A DNA stretch of 64,000 bases from an uncultured Oscillospiraceae bacterium (GTDB taxonomy: Bacteria > Bacillota > Clostridia > Oscillospirales > Ruminococcaceae). Below are positions 42,430 through 53,072 of this stretch, piece after piece; the stretch's first letter is position 1; each line of letters starts with the position of its first letter. The notes under the pieces were generated by a model. It searched no databases, was not told where the DNA came from, and was given only the letters and a program-made list of their open reading frames with translations. The position numbers and the translations under genes are program-made. The stretch covers positions 40,828 through 104,827 of the forward strand of contig CABUEI010000005.1 of assembly GCA_902490585.1 (NCBI GenBank). The letters are read 5' to 3'.

Positions 42430-45400
42430 ATGTCACTTTACGAAAAAGTACCTACCTCGGTAAATTTTGTCGAGAGAGAAAAGCAGACAGAACAGTTCTG
42501 GCATGACAACGACATATTCCGCAAGAGTATGGAGCAGAGAAAGGGCGACAAGACCTACACATTCTATGACGGACCGCCTACGGCTAACGGTAAGCCGCAC
42601 ATTGGTCACGTTCTTACCCGTGTTATCAAGGATATGATCCCGAGATACCGCACAATGAAGGGCTATGACGTTCCCCGTAAGGCAGGCTGGGACACGCACG
42701 GACTTCCCGTTGAGCTTGAAGTTGAGAAGCTTCTCGGACTTGACGGCAAGGATCAGATTGAAAAGTACGGACTTGACCCGTTCATCACTAAGTGTAAGGA
42801 AAGCGTATGGAAGTATAAGGGTATGTGGGAGAACTTCTCACGCACTGTCGGCTTCTGGGCTGATATGGACGATCCGTATGTAACTTATGACAACAACTTC
42901 ATTGAGTCTGAGTGGTGGGCATTAAAGCAGATATGGGAAAAGGGTCTTTTATACAAGGGATTCAAGATAGTTCCCTACTGCCCCCGTTGCGGAACTCCGC
43001 TTTCAAGCCACGAGGTAGCTCAGGGCTATAAGGACGTTAAGGAACGTTCTGCGGTTGTACGTTTCAAGGTTAAGGACGAGGACGCTTATATCCTCGCATG
43101 GACGACAACTCCCTGGACACTTCCCTCAAACGTTGCACTCTGCGTAAACCCCGATGAAACTTATGTTAAGGTAAAGACAGCTGACGGCTACACATATTAT
43201 CTTGCTGAAGCTCTCTGCGACAAGATCCTCGGCGGCGACAAGCCCACAGCTCCCTATGAGGTAGTTGAAAAGTATATAGGTAAGGATCTTGAAGGCAAGG
43301 AATATGAGCCTTTATTCGACTGTGCTGTTGATATCTGTGAAAAACAGCACAAGAAGGGCTACTATGTAGTATGCGACACTTATGTAACACTTACAGACGG
43401 TACAGGTGTTGTTCATATTGCTCCCGCATTCGGTGAAGACGACGCTAAGGTCGGCAGAAAGTACGACTTACCTTTCGTACAGCTCGTTGACGGTAAAGGT
43501 AACATGACTGCCGAAACACCTTATGCAGGCGTGTTCGTAAAGAAAGCCGACCCCATGGTTCTTAAAGACCTTGATGAAAAGGGCTTACTGTTTGACGCAC
43601 CCAAGTTTGAGCATAGCTATCCGCACTGCTGGAGATGTGATACTCCTCTGCTGTACTACGCAAGAGAGTCATGGTTCATCAAGATGACGGCTGTCAAGGA
43701 CGACCTTATCAGAAACAACGAAACAATCAACTGGATCCCCGAGAGCGTCGGCAAGAACCGTTTCGGCGACTGGCTCGAAAACGTTCAGGACTGGGGTCTT
43801 TCAAGAAACAGATACTGGGGTACTCCTCTTAATATCTGGGAGTGCGAGTGCGGTCACAAGCACGCTATCGGCAGTATTGAAGAGCTGAAGTCAATGTCGG
43901 ACAACTGCCCCGATGATATCGAGCTTCACCGTCCCTATATCGACGCTGTTACAATAAAGTGCCCTCACTGCGGCAAGCAGATGAAGAGAGTGCCTGAGGT
44001 TATCGACTGCTGGTTCGACAGCGGTTCTATGCCCTTCGCACAGCATCACTATCCCTTCGAGAACAAGGAAAAGTTTGAACAGCAGTTCCCTGCCGACTTC
44101 ATTTCAGAGGCGGTTGACCAGACAAGAGGCTGGTTCTACTCACTGCTCGCTATCTCAACGCTTTTATTCAACAAGGCTCCTTACAAGAACGTTATCGTTC
44201 TCGGTCTTGTACTCGATAAAGACGGTCAGAAGATGTCAAAGTCAAAGGGCAACGCAGTAGACCCGTTCGAGTCACTGGCTGAACACGGCGCAGACGCTAT
44301 CCGCTGGTACTTCTATACAAACTCTGCTCCGTGGCTTCCCAACAGATTCCATGCGAAAGCGGTAAACGAGGGTCAGAGAAAGTATATCTCTACTCTGTGG
44401 AACACCTACGCATTCTACGTTCTGTACGCTAATATAGACAACTTTGACGCTACGAAGTACACACTTGATGTTGACAAGCTCGGTGTTATGGACAAGTGGC
44501 TGTTATCAAGACTGAACACGGTTGTAGGTGCAGTCGATGATAACCTTGCAAACTACCGTATCCCCGAAGCTGCAAGAGCATTACAGGATTTCGTCGATGA
44601 GATGAGTAACTGGTATGTCCGCCGCAGCAGAGAACGTTTCTGGTCAAAGGAACTCACACAGGATAAGATAAATGCTTACATGACGCTGTACACAGCACTT
44701 GTAACGATTGCTAAGACATCTGCTCCTATGACTCCTTTCGTATGCGACGATATCTACAGAAACCTTGTTTGCTCACTCGACAAGAACGCTCCTATCAGCG
44801 TACATCTTTGCGACTTCCCCACTGTAGATGAAAAGCTTATCGACAAGCACCTTGAAGAAGAGATGGATACTGTACTGACAGTAGTTACTCTCGGACGTGC
44901 CGCAAGAAATGCCGCAAACATCAAGAACAGACAGCCTATATCAAAGATAATGGTAAAGGGTGACAAGACGCTTGAGCCTATGTATGCGGATATCGTAAAG
45001 GACGAGCTGAACATCAAGGAAATCAGCTTTATAGATAACACCGACCACTTCACAAGCTACACATTCAAGCCCCAGCTCAAGACACTCGGTGCCCGTTTCG
45101 GCAAGCAGATAGGCGAGGTAAGAACAAAGCTTGCTGAGGTTGACGGTCAGAAGGCTATGAACGAGATCCGTGAAACAGGCGCTATGACGCTGACGCTTTC
45201 AACAGGTGATGTTCAGATTGCAAAGGACGACCTGCTTATCGACGAACATCAGAAGGAAGGCTATGCGGTAGTAACAGACAGAGGTTACACGGTAGTTCTT
45301 GATACAACTCTTACACCCGAGCTTATTGAAGAGGGTAACGTAAGAGAAATCGTAAGCAAGATCCAGACAATGCGTAAGGACGCAGGCTTTGAGGTTATGG

Positions 45401-45579
45401 ATCATATCGTTATCTACTGTGACGGCAGTGACAAGGTAGCCGAGATACTGGCACGCAATAAGGACAGCATCTCAGAGGATACACTTGCTGACGATATCGT
45501 GACCGGCAAGACTGACGGATTTACAAAGGAACAGGATATAAACGGCGAGAATGTAACTCTCGGTGTTAAGAAAGTATGA
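42430..45579 (+). CDS. ileS: Isoleucine--tRNA ligase, eukaryote-like (IleRS2) type
   Basis: The 1049-residue class I synthetase charges tRNA-Ile. It has HIGH in GKPHIGHVLTR (about 57) and KMSKSKGN (about 602). The editing domain has TTTPWTLPSNVAL and GTGVVHIAPAFGEDD, and an anticodon-binding helical part follows. The N-terminus (SVNFVEREKQTEQFWHDND) and length near 1050 match the IleRS2 branch, which is related to eukaryotic cytosolic enzymes and known for low mupirocin sensitivity in studied members. The in-frame ATG at 42400 is not used; AGGAGGAAG precedes 42430. It is controlled by the Ile T-box and overlaps the next gene by 4 bases. Confidence 0.95.
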   Translation: MSLYEKVPTSVNFVEREKQTEQFWHDNDIFRKSMEQRKGDKTYTFYDGPPTANGKPHIGHVLTRVIKDMIPRYRTMKGYDVPRKAGWDTHGLPVELEVEKLLGLDGKDQIEKYGLDPFITKCKESVWKYKGMWENFSRTVGFWADMDDPYVTYDNNFIESEWWALKQIWEKGLLYKGFKIVPYCPRCGTPLSSHEVAQGYKDVKERSAVVRFKVKDEDAYILAWTTTPWTLPSNVALCVNPDETYVKVKTADGYTYYLAEALCDKILGGDKPTAPYEVVEKYIGKDLEGKEYEPLFDCAVDICEKQHKKGYYVVCDTYVTLTDGTGVVHIAPAFGEDDAKVGRKYDLPFVQLVDGKGNMTAETPYAGVFVKKADPMVLKDLDEKGLLFDAPKFEHSYPHCWRCDTPLLYYARESWFIKMTAVKDDLIRNNETINWIPESVGKNRFGDWLENVQDWGLSRNRYWGTPLNIWECECGHKHAIGSIEELKSMSDNCPDDIELHRPYIDAVTIKCPHCGKQMKRVPEVIDCWFDSGSMPFAQHHYPFENKEKFEQQFPADFISEAVDQTRGWFYSLLAISTLLFNKAPYKNVIVLGLVLDKDGQKMSKSKGNAVDPFESLAEHGADAIRWYFYTNSAPWLPNRFHAKAVNEGQRKYISTLWNTYAFYVLYANIDNFDATKYTLDVDKLGVMDKWLLSRLNTVVGAVDDNLANYRIPEAARALQDFVDEMSNWYVRRSRERFWSKELTQDKINAYMTLYTALVTIAKTSAPMTPFVCDDIYRNLVCSLDKNAPISVHLCDFPTVDEKLIDKHLEEEMDTVLTVVTLGRAARNAANIKNRQPISKIMVKGDKTLEPMYADIVKDELNIKEISFIDNTDHFTSYTFKPQLKTLGARFGKQIGEVRTKLAEVDGQKAMNEIRETGAMTLTLSTGDVQIAKDDLLIDEHQKEGYAVVTDRGYTVVLDTTLTPELIEEGNVREIVSKIQTMRKDAGFEVMDHIVIYCDGSDKVAEILARNKDSISEDTLADDIVTGKTDGFTKEQDINGENVTLGVKKV

Positions 45580-46199
45580 GTTTCAAGCAGACACTGACCA
45601 ATCTTTTCGGACACAATGCCGTTAAAAAGGCGCTTATATGGGTGCTGGTCGTGGCTGTTGCGGTAATAGTCGTGGTTACGCAGTTTGCTTTTCCCGTAAA
45701 AGCGGAATATGCGTACACACGGCTGTACAGCTACAGCGGGCAAAGCTTTGACAACACGATAAAAAGCGTATATGACAAGCTGAAAGACGGTACGCACCTT
45801 GACAGCAGTTCTACAAGCAAACTGCTGAGCGATACGGATTTTGATATGTCGAAGCCTGAAAACTATCTGCGTGTTGAGATGGTGTTCGACTTTACGAACA
45901 TCGGTATGTACAAGATAAACAACATACAGTTCTCGATTGACGATATACCGTATGACAAGCAGGCTTTTGTGCTGAAAGAAACCAATGTTGCGTCAATCGA
46001 CCGTTTCAACAGCAGTAAGGTATCACTTGTATTCGTTATCGAAAGGTCGGAGCTTACCGATGAGGAGATAACAAAAGCGATAAGTTCGCTTAAAATCAGC
46101 TATAAGTTCGACAGACCCGAGCTTTTCGCATCAGGCGGAGAGATCACACTGCCCGAAACGGTTATACTTCCGTTTGACGAAGTAAAGACGGGTGACTGA
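45576..46199 (+). CDS. Hypothetical membrane-anchored protein
   Basis: I do not recognise this 207-residue protein. It has a short basic start, one membrane helix (about 19-40, ALIWVLVVAVAVIVVVTQFA) and an extracellular domain of about 165 residues with alternating strands (LRVEMVFDFTNIGMYKINNI, then VSLVFVIERSEL). It overlaps ileS by 4 bases and ends 2 bases before an EamA transporter gene, so it is probably translated from the ileS transcript. Confidence 0.75.
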   Translation: MSFKQTLTNLFGHNAVKKALIWVLVVAVAVIVVVTQFAFPVKAEYAYTRLYSYSGQSFDNTIKSVYDKLKDGTHLDSSSTSKLLSDTDFDMSKPENYLRVEMVFDFTNIGMYKINNIQFSIDDIPYDKQAFVLKETNVASIDRFNSSKVSLVFVIERSELTDEEITKAISSLKISYKFDRPELFASGGEITLPETVILPFDEVKTGD

Positions 46200-46201
46200 G
46201 C

Positions 46202-47098
46202 ATGGCAGGAATACTTGACAGAATACCGCAGAAGTGGAAAGGCGTACTGTGCATAATCAGTTCCGCTTTCTGCTTTGCGTTTATGGGTGCGTTTGTGCGG
46301 CTGGCAGGCGATCTGCCGTCGGTACAGAAGAGCTTTTTCAGAAACCTCGTTGCATTTATATTTGCGGCGGTTATACTGATAAGGCAGAAAGGCTCGTTTT
46401 TACCGCAAAGCAAAAAGAATATCGGGGCGTTGCTGATACGCTCGATATGCGGAACGATAGGAATACTCGGCAACTTCTATGCGGTGGATCATCTGGCTTT
46501 ATCCGATGCGGCGATGCTGAACAAAATGTCGCCGTTCTTCGTAATAGTATTTTCGGCACTGTTCTTAAAGGAACGGACGAATTTAGTGCAGACGCTCGGT
46601 GTTATAATAGCGTTTGCAGGAAGCTTGCTTATAATAAAGCCAAGCTTTGCAAACCTTGACCTTGTGCCGTCACTGCTGGGATTTCTCGGCGGTATGGGCG
46701 CAGGTGCGGCATATACGGCGGTAAGGTGGCTGGGCGTCAGGGGAGAGAAAGGACCTTATATCGTGTTCTTCTTCTCGGGATTCTCGTGCCTTGTTACACT
46801 ACCGTTCCTGTTGTTTGACTTTCACTATATGACGTGGCAACAGTGGCTAATACTGCTCGGTGCAGGACTTGCGGCAGCAGGCGGACAGTTCAGCATAACT
46901 GCGGCATACAAATTCGCTCCGGCCAAGGAAATATCGGTATACGACTATTCGCAGATCATATTCTCGGCGTTGCTCGGATTTATAATGTTCTCGCAACTTC
47001 CGGATATATGGAGCCTGCTCGGATATGTGATAATATGCGGCGTGGGCGTTGCTATGTTCTTCTATAATAACCGCAAGGACAAGAAACAGACAAATTAA
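46202..47098 (+). CDS. EamA-family (DMT superfamily) transporter
   Basis: The 298-residue membrane protein has about ten hydrophobic helices in two EamA repeats. The first begins GVLCIISSAFCFAFMGAFVRL and the second starts about residue 155 (LGFLGGMGAGAAYTAVRWLG). Family members export metabolites such as amino acids or nucleosides. The substrate is not known here. It closes the ileS operon, followed by a terminator. Confidence 0.88.
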   Translation: MAGILDRIPQKWKGVLCIISSAFCFAFMGAFVRLAGDLPSVQKSFFRNLVAFIFAAVILIRQKGSFLPQSKKNIGALLIRSICGTIGILGNFYAVDHLALSDAAMLNKMSPFFVIVFSALFLKERTNLVQTLGVIIAFAGSLLIIKPSFANLDLVPSLLGFLGGMGAGAAYTAVRWLGVRGEKGPYIVFFFSGFSCLVTLPFLLFDFHYMTWQQWLILLGAGLAAAGGQFSITAAYKFAPAKEISVYDYSQIIFSALLGFIMFSQLPDIWSLLGYVIICGVGVAMFFYNNRKDKKQTN

Positions 47099-47105
47099 TA
47101 AAATT

Positions 47106-47143
47106 AAACGGCAGGGTGTTTTACCACACTGCCGTTTTGTTTT
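47106..47143 (+). terminator. Terminator after the EamA gene
   Basis: AAACGGCAG, loop, CTGCCGTTTT with paired GTG/CAC inside, then GTTTTAT. Confidence 0.85.
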
Positions 47144-47154
47144 ATATACAGAAA

Positions 47155-47180
47155 AAAGCCACGGTTTTCGCCGTGGCTTT
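47155..47180 (-). terminator. Terminator of the ilv-leu operon
   Basis: GCCACGG-TTTTCG-CCGTGGC. On the minus strand it is followed by TTTTTTC, 12 bases beyond the leuB stop. Confidence 0.85.
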
Positions 47181-47191
47181 CGTTATATAAA

Positions 47192-48274
47192 TTATATATT
47201 CTCAGCTATCTTGTCGCCCATCTCGGAGCATGAGAGCAGTGTCATGCCCTCACTCATGATATCGCCTGTGCGATAGCCGTCCTTCAACACCTTGCTTACT
47301 GCATTTTCAACTGCGTCAGCTTCCTTCACCATATCAAAGCTGTAGCGGAGCATCATAGCGGCTGAAAGGATAGTAGCTATGGGGTTTGCCTTGTTCTGAC
47401 CTGCAATGTCGGGAGCGGATCCGCCGCTTGGCTCGTACAGACCGAACTTTGTTTCGTTCATGCTGGCTGACGGGAGCATACCGATAGAGCCTGTTATCAT
47501 GCTTGCTTCATCTGACAGAATGTCGCCGAACATATTTTCTGTTACCATAACGTCAAACTGTGCGGGATCCTTTACAAGCTGCATTGCGCTGTTGTCAACG
47601 AGCATATGCTCAAGAGTAACCTCGGGATAATCCTTTGATACCTCGGTTACTACCTTTCTCCACAGCCTTGAAGAATCAAGAACGTTAGCCTTGTCAACGC
47701 TTGTTACCTTTTTTCTTCTCTTCATCGCAACGTCAAATGCCTTGATTGCGATTCTGCGGATCTCGTCCTCGCTGTATGTAAGCGTGTCGGTAGCTGTCAT
47801 AACACCGTTTACTTCTTCAGTCTTTCTTGCACCGAAGTAAAGACCGCCTGTAAGCTCACGCATAATGAGCATATCAAAGCCCTTAGCGCTTATCCCTGTC
47901 TTTAAGGGGCAAGCACCTGCAAGCTCAGGATAAAGCAGGCAGGGACGAAGATTTGCAAACAGTCCGAGTGCTTTTCTGATACCGAGCAGACCTGCCTCGG
48001 GACGCAGATTTGCAGGGAGCTTATACCAGGGTGATGTTGTTGTATCACCGCCGATTGAGCCCATGAGTACAGCATCAGATGCTTTACAAGCGGCTATTGT
48101 TTCATCTGTCAGCGGTACGCCGTTTGCGTCAATCGAGCATCCGCCCATAAGAAGCTGTGTGTAGTTGAACTTGTGACCGAACTTCTCGGCTACCTTATCG
48201 AGTACCTTCATGCTTTCGGTAACTATCTCAGGACCTATTCCGTCGCCCTTGATAACGGCTATGTTCTTTTCCAT
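47192..48274 (-). CDS. leuB: 3-isopropylmalate dehydrogenase
   Basis: The 360-residue NAD-dependent enzyme oxidises and decarboxylates 3-isopropylmalate in leucine synthesis. It begins [20 protein letters not shown] and has the substrate-binding [13 protein letters not shown], the catalytic-lysine region ITVDKANVL-like (here [18 protein letters not shown]), DNSAMQLV, and the metal-binding [15 protein letters not shown]. It is the last gene of the minus-strand operon, 22 bases after the acetyltransferase gene. Confidence 0.96.
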   Translation of the reverse strand: MEKNIAVIKGDGIGPEIVTESMKVLDKVAEKFGHKFNYTQLLMGGCSIDANGVPLTDETIAACKASDAVLMGSIGGDTTTSPWYKLPANLRPEAGLLGIRKALGLFANLRPCLLYPELAGACPLKTGISAKGFDMLIMRELTGGLYFGARKTEEVNGVMTATDTLTYSEDEIRRIAIKAFDVAMKRRKKVTSVDKANVLDSSRLWRKVVTEVSKDYPEVTLEHMLVDNSAMQLVKDPAQFDVMVTENMFGDILSDEASMITGSIGMLPSASMNETKFGLYEPSGGSAPDIAGQNKANPIATILSAAMMLRYSFDMVKEADAVENAVSKVLKDGYRTGDIMSEGMTLLSCSEMGDKIAENI

Positions 48275-48296
48275 AGGTAATATCCTTTCTTTGAAC

Positions 48297-48662
48297 TTAA
48301 AGCTCTATTCTGTATAAAGCGGATTTTCCCTCCGCTTTTTCAAAGCCGAATTTTATAAGAAAACGTTCTGCCGTTTCATTGTCGGGGGTAGCTACGGCGT
48401 ATTTATAGCCGCAGGCACACATTGTTCTCAGTGTGTAATTGAGAAGTTTTCTGGCAACGCCGTAATGCCTTTTATCCTCACGGACAAACAGCTTTTCCAG
48501 TACGACCTCGCCGCTTATGCTGTCCTGCTTTTCAGTTGTTATGCAGACGGCACACATCTCATCGTCAGTGTACAGCCCGAAACCGTGCAGTTTTACCGAT
48601 ATATTGCGAAAACCCTGCTCATGCAGTTCGCTGTCGGATAACGCTTTTATATCTACCCTCAT
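48297..48662 (-). CDS. GNAT-family acetyltransferase
   Basis: The 121-residue protein has the GNAT core: a strand ending in [20 protein letters not shown], where [10 protein letters not shown] is the acetyl-CoA-binding motif. It continues with a helix and a C-terminal [19 protein letters not shown]. It is inserted between leuD and leuB with 21-22-base gaps. A link to leucine synthesis is not established. The ribosome site is weak (AGAAAG). Confidence 0.83.
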   Translation of the reverse strand: MRVDIKALSDSELHEQGFRNISVKLHGFGLYTDDEMCAVCITTEKQDSISGEVVLEKLFVREDKRHYGVARKLLNYTLRTMCACGYKYAVATPDNETAERFLIKFGFEKAEGKSALYRIEL

Positions 48663-48683
48663 GGCATAACGCTTTCTGCGGTC

Positions 48684-49166
48684 TTACTTCTTTAAGGAGT
48701 TCAGCAGACCGCCCTTGTTGATTATATCCTTGATAAATTCGGGGAAAGGCTCAGCCTTGTATGTGCAACCCTTTGTAACATTGGTGATAACACCTGTGTC
48801 AAAGTCAACCTCAACCTCGTTGCCGTTCTCGATATCCTTAGCGGCTTCATCGCACTCTAAGATAGCAAGACCGATGTTGATTGAATTGCGGTAGAAAATT
48901 CTTGCGAATGTGCTTGCGATAACGCAGGAAATTCCGCTTGCCTTGATTGCGATAGGTGCGTGCTCTCTTGAGCTTCCGCAACCGAAATTCATGTTGGCAA
49001 CTATAATGTCGCCCTCTTTAACGTTCTTTACAAAGTCCTTGTCGATATCTTCCATACAGTGACTTGCAAGTTCTTTGTGGTCGGCTGTATTAAGGTATCT
49101 TGCAGGAATGATAACGTCGGTATCTACGTTGTCACCGTATTTATGTACTGTACCGTGTGCCTTCAT
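48684..49166 (-). CDS. leuD: 3-isopropylmalate dehydratase small subunit
   Basis: The 160-residue subunit has [17 protein letters not shown] at the start and the substrate-loop [14 protein letters not shown], both diagnostic of LeuD. With LeuC it isomerises 2- to 3-isopropylmalate. Its length fits the short (about 160) LeuD type. The ORF opens at 49193, but the ATG at 49166 has AAAGGAAAG upstream and matches the family start. Confidence 0.95.
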   Translation of the reverse strand: MKAHGTVHKYGDNVDTDVIIPARYLNTADHKELASHCMEDIDKDFVKNVKEGDIIVANMNFGCGSSREHAPIAIKASGISCVIASTFARIFYRNSINIGLAILECDEAAKDIENGNEVEVDFDTGVITNVTKGCTYKAEPFPEFIKDIINKGGLLNSLKK

Positions 49167-49182
49167 ATATGTCTTTCCTTTC

Positions 49183-49485
49183 TTATATCTCAAAATCTAC
49201 GCAACTGCGTCTTGCCGTGTAGGGTCTTACCGTACTGTCGGCAACCTTGACGTGTTCGGGATGAGTTGAATAACCCTTTAACGCTTCTGCACTCTCAAAT
49301 GTACTGTCAAGCATTAAATCCCCTGTGGAAGAGCCTAAGATATCGGTGATTACCTTTATCTCAAGAAGTCCGTCAATTTTGCCCGCAAGGCTTTCAAGAC
49401 CCTGCTTTATAAGGCGGCATCTTTCCTTTTTCTCTTCCGCTGTCAGTTCGTCTTTCAAATTCCAGATTATTATATGCTTTACCAT
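49183..49485 (-). CDS. Dabb (stress-responsive A/B barrel) domain protein
   Basis: The 100-residue protein begins [18 protein letters not shown] and ends with [19 protein letters not shown], the pattern of Dabb-type ferredoxin-like dimers. Its role is unknown. It lies between leuC and leuD with 10- and 16-base gaps, splitting a gene pair that is usually adjacent. Confidence 0.88.
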   Translation of the reverse strand: MVKHIIIWNLKDELTAEEKKERCRLIKQGLESLAGKIDGLLEIKVITDILGSSTGDLMLDSTFESAEALKGYSTHPEHVKVADSTVRPYTARRSCVDFEI

Positions 49486-49494
49486 ATTTTCACC

Positions 49495-50751
49495 TTACTT
49501 GATGCCTGTTATCTTGCCTGCGATTGCACTTGCCGCCGCAACCGCCGGGCTTGCAAGATAAACCTCGCTGTCAACGTGTCCCATTCTGCCGACAAAGTTT
49601 CTGTTTGTGGTGGAAATAGCACGTTCTCCTGCCGCAAGTATACCCATGTGACCGCCAAGGCACGGACCGCAGGTGGGAGTAGAAAGCACACAGCCTGCAT
49701 TTACAAATATCTCTGCAAGACCTTCCTTTATGCACTGGAGATATACCTTCTGAGTGCCGGGGATTACGATACATCTTACACCCTTTGCAATATGCTTACC
49801 CTTGAGAATCTCAGCGGCGATACGCATATCGCTTATTCTGCCGTTTGTACATGAACCTATAACTGCCTGGTCAATCTTTATATCCTCTGTAATCTCGTCA
49901 ACGGTCTTTGTGTTTTCGGGCAGATGAGGGAATGAAACCGTCTGCTTTATTGTTGACAGGTCAATGTTGATAACTCTTGAATATACAGCGTCATCGTCAG
50001 CCTTGAAGATATCAAAGTCACGGTCTGCTCTTTCTTTCATATATGCCATTGTTATCTCGTCAACTTCAAATATACCGTTCTTTGCACCGGCTTCGATAGC
50101 CATATTGGCAATGCAAAGTCTGTCATCTATCGAAAGGCTCTTCAAGCCCTCACCGGTAAATTCCATAGACTGATAAAGTGCGCCATCAACGCCTATCATA
50201 CCGATTATGTGAAGAATAACGTCCTTGCCGCTTACATACTTGTTAAGCTTTCCTGTAAGATTGAACTTTATAGCGGAGGGAACCTTGAACCATGCTTCAC
50301 CTGTTGCCATGCCAGCCGCCATATCGGTCGAGCCTACGCCCGTTGAGAATGCGCCGAGTGCGCCGTATGTACAGGTGTGGCTGTCTGCGCCTATGCACAG
50401 CTCGCCGGGACCTATAAGTCCTTTTTCGGGGAGAAGTGCGTGCTCAATACCCATATCGCCTACATCGTAATAATTTGTTATATCATACTTTCCTGCGAAC
50501 TCTCTGCACTGCTTGCACTGAGTAGCCGCCTTGATATCCTTATTGGGTGTGAAGTGATCCATTACAAGAGAGATCTTATCCTTGTTGAATACACCGCCGA
50601 AACCTGCCTTGTTGAACTCGTTTATTGCAACTGGGCTTGTAATGTCGTTGCCGAGTACCATATCGAGCTTTGCTCTAATCAGCTGACCCTCTCTTACGCT
50701 TTCAAGTCCTGCGTGCTTTGCCAGTATCTTCTGGCTCATAGTCATGCCCAT
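49495..50751 (-). CDS. leuC: 3-isopropylmalate dehydratase large subunit
   Basis: The 419-residue aconitase-family subunit carries the 4Fe-4S cluster. Cysteine motifs are IGSCTNGR and [30 protein letters not shown] binds substrate. The N-terminus [13 protein letters not shown] is typical of the shorter, clostridial/archaeal LeuC. The ORF extends to 50805, but the ATG at 50751 follows AAGGCAGGA at suitable spacing; 50745 is also possible. Confidence 0.95.
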   Translation of the reverse strand: MGMTMSQKILAKHAGLESVREGQLIRAKLDMVLGNDITSPVAINEFNKAGFGGVFNKDKISLVMDHFTPNKDIKAATQCKQCREFAGKYDITNYYDVGDMGIEHALLPEKGLIGPGELCIGADSHTCTYGALGAFSTGVGSTDMAAGMATGEAWFKVPSAIKFNLTGKLNKYVSGKDVILHIIGMIGVDGALYQSMEFTGEGLKSLSIDDRLCIANMAIEAGAKNGIFEVDEITMAYMKERADRDFDIFKADDDAVYSRVINIDLSTIKQTVSFPHLPENTKTVDEITEDIKIDQAVIGSCTNGRISDMRIAAEILKGKHIAKGVRCIVIPGTQKVYLQCIKEGLAEIFVNAGCVLSTPTCGPCLGGHMGILAAGERAISTTNRNFVGRMGHVDSEVYLASPAVAAASAIAGKITGIK

Positions 50752-50822
50752 GTGTTGTTCCTGCCTTTCTGACTTTTGCCCTTGATACAGGGCTGTATAT
50801 CTCATATAATAATTTCCGTTTA

Positions 50823-51296
50823 TCAGTCACGTTCAAGAGCTGAGATACCTGTTCTCACAAGTTCCTTTACTCCGTAGGGCTGTAACAGTCCTATGAACGA
50901 ATCTATCTTTTCGGGCTCGCCCGTAAGCTCAAGCATAAGTCTGCTTTCGGCTACGTTTACGACCTTTGCTCTGAAAAGGTTTGCAATCTCGATTACAGGC
51001 TGGCGTGACGCAGGTCCGTTACCGACTTTCATAATGATATGCTCACGGCATACGGCATCACGCAGTACCTTTACTTCTGATACGTCATAGAGCTTGCGGA
51101 GCTGTTTTACCAGCTGTTCCATCACGCCCTCGTCGCCCTCTGCGACTATTGTCATACGGGAAATACCGAGGTTCTCGGTTTCCGCAACGTTAAGACTTAT
51201 TATATTATATCCTCTGCGGCTGAACAGACCTGTCACTCTGCCGAGTACGCCGATACCGTTGTTCACGCAGACGGAAATTACGTTTCTCTCTGTCAT
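50823..51296 (-). CDS. ilvN: Acetolactate synthase small (regulatory) subunit
   Basis: The 157-residue protein has an N-terminal ACT domain ([20 protein letters not shown], then [13 protein letters not shown]) and a C-terminal domain with [20 protein letters not shown] and GVKELVRTG. It gives valine feedback control to IlvB in studied homologues. It lies 14 bases after ilvB. Confidence 0.95.
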   Translation of the reverse strand: MTERNVISVCVNNGIGVLGRVTGLFSRRGYNIISLNVAETENLGISRMTIVAEGDEGVMEQLVKQLRKLYDVSEVKVLRDAVCREHIIMKVGNGPASRQPVIEIANLFRAKVVNVAESRLMLELTGEPEKIDSFIGLLQPYGVKELVRTGISALERD

Positions 51297-51310
51297 TTTT
51301 CTGCCTCCGT

Positions 51311-53005
51311 TCAGTCGTCAATTTCTATCTCAAGGATAGGCTCTGTTATGGATTTTCCTGCGGGTACCATAGGAAGAACGTTTATATCCTTGTCAATTCT
51401 TGCTTCGATAAGTACGGGGGCTGTCTTTGAAACTTCAAGAGCCTCACTCAGTATCTCCTCGCACTTGTCCTCGCTGTCGATAACGAATGACTTTATGCCG
51501 AATGCTTCGCCGAGCTTCATGTAATCTGTAGGACGGTCGAGCGTTGTCTGTGAAAATCTCTTTCCGTAGAACAATCTCTGCCACTGACGTACCATACCGA
51601 GAACGTTGTTGTTTATAACAAGCTCAATAACAGGTATATTGTGCTTTGATAATGTTACAAGCTCGTTTAAGTTCATGTGGAAGCTTCCGTCGCCTGCAAC
51701 GTTTACGACTGTCTTATCAGGATTGCCGCACTTTGCACCGATCGCCGCACCGAGACCATAACCCATAGTGCCGAGACCACCGCTTGTGATGAGCTGGTGG
51801 GGGTGCTTATATGCGTAATACTGAGCTGCCCACATCTGCGACTGACCTACTTCGGTTGCGATAAGCGCTTCGCCGTTTGTAAGCTTATCGAGTGTTTCAA
51901 TAAGGTGCTGAGGTGTGAGGGTCAGCTCGTCTGTGCCTTTCTGCCTGCACTCGTACTGCTTCTCCCACGTCTTTATTTTGCCCATCCAGCCGCTGTGCGA
52001 CTGCTGAGGAATTAGCTTTATCAGCTTTTTCATGACATCTGTGCTGTCGCCGATAACCTGGTGATAAACCTTTATGTTCTTGTTTATTTCAGCAGGGTCG
52101 ATGTCTATATGAAGTACCTTTGCATCGGGGGCGAAGGTCTGCGGATTACCTATTACTCTGTCTGAGAATCTTGTGCCGATACCGATGAACAGGTCGCAAT
52201 TCTTTATTGCCTCTGCCGCTGTCTTTGTACCGTGCATACCGAGCATACCCATGTATCTGCTGTCGGTTTCGTCAAAACTGCCCTGTCCCATAAGTGATGA
52301 TGATACGGGAGCGTCGATAAGCTCAGCGAAAGCCTTTAATGTATTTGCACCGTCGTCGCCGTAGATACCGCCGCCTGTATAAAGGAACGGACGTTCAGCA
52401 TTCTTAATCAGCTCAGCCGCCTTTGCTATACAGTCGTCCTGGTGCATAGTAACGTTTACTGTGTAGGGTTTCAGGGGCTTGTTCACAAACTCAGCCTTCT
52501 GAGCTGTTATATCCTTGGGGACATCGACAAGGACGGGACCTTTTCTGCCGCTTCCTGCTATGTAGAATGCTTCACGCAGGGTATCGGCAAGCTTGTTTAC
52601 GTCCTTTACGATGAAATTATGCTTTGTAATCGGCATTGTGATGCCTGTTATATCAACTTCCTGGAAGCTGTCAAGTCCTAAAAGCGAGCAGGCAACGTTA
52701 CCTGTAATAGCTACCATGGGCACGCTGTCCATATATGCCGTTGCAATACCTGTAACAAGGTTTGTAGCACCGGGTCCTGATGTTGCTATAACAACGCCCG
52801 TCTTGCCTGTTGAACGTGCGTAACCGTCAGCCGCATGGCTTGCACCCTGCTCGTGTGCTGTCAGAACGTGGTGTATTTTGTCACTGTAATTGTATAAACT
52901 GTCGTAGATATTCAGAACTGCGCCGCCGGGATAGCCGAAAACGGTATCAACGCCCTGCTCTATCAGACATTCGCAGATTATATCTGCACCCGTCAGATTT
53001 CTCAT
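51311..53005 (-). CDS. ilvB: Acetolactate synthase large subunit
   Basis: The 564-residue thiamine-diphosphate enzyme condenses pyruvate (or pyruvate plus 2-oxobutyrate), the first common step to valine, leucine and isoleucine. The catalytic Glu lies in LTAHEQGASHAADGYARSTG. The FAD-binding middle domain follows, and the cofactor motif is GDGSFHMNLNELVTLSKHNI with NNNVLGMVRQWQ. An ORF extends to 53050. AAAGGA sits 8 bases before MRNLTGADI at 53005, but only 1 base before the ATG at 53014, so 53005 is chosen. It is the first gene of the operon. Confidence 0.95.
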   Translation of the reverse strand: MRNLTGADIICECLIEQGVDTVFGYPGGAVLNIYDSLYNYSDKIHHVLTAHEQGASHAADGYARSTGKTGVVIATSGPGATNLVTGIATAYMDSVPMVAITGNVACSLLGLDSFQEVDITGITMPITKHNFIVKDVNKLADTLREAFYIAGSGRKGPVLVDVPKDITAQKAEFVNKPLKPYTVNVTMHQDDCIAKAAELIKNAERPFLYTGGGIYGDDGANTLKAFAELIDAPVSSSLMGQGSFDETDSRYMGMLGMHGTKTAAEAIKNCDLFIGIGTRFSDRVIGNPQTFAPDAKVLHIDIDPAEINKNIKVYHQVIGDSTDVMKKLIKLIPQQSHSGWMGKIKTWEKQYECRQKGTDELTLTPQHLIETLDKLTNGEALIATEVGQSQMWAAQYYAYKHPHQLITSGGLGTMGYGLGAAIGAKCGNPDKTVVNVAGDGSFHMNLNELVTLSKHNIPVIELVINNNVLGMVRQWQRLFYGKRFSQTTLDRPTDYMKLGEAFGIKSFVIDSEDKCEEILSEALEVSKTAPVLIEARIDKDINVLPMVPAGKSITEPILEIEIDD

Positions 53006-53072
53006 TTCTTTCATTCCTTTTTCTTTCCATAGAGTATTATTTATAGTCACGGATAAAAAATCTTATCGTTTT

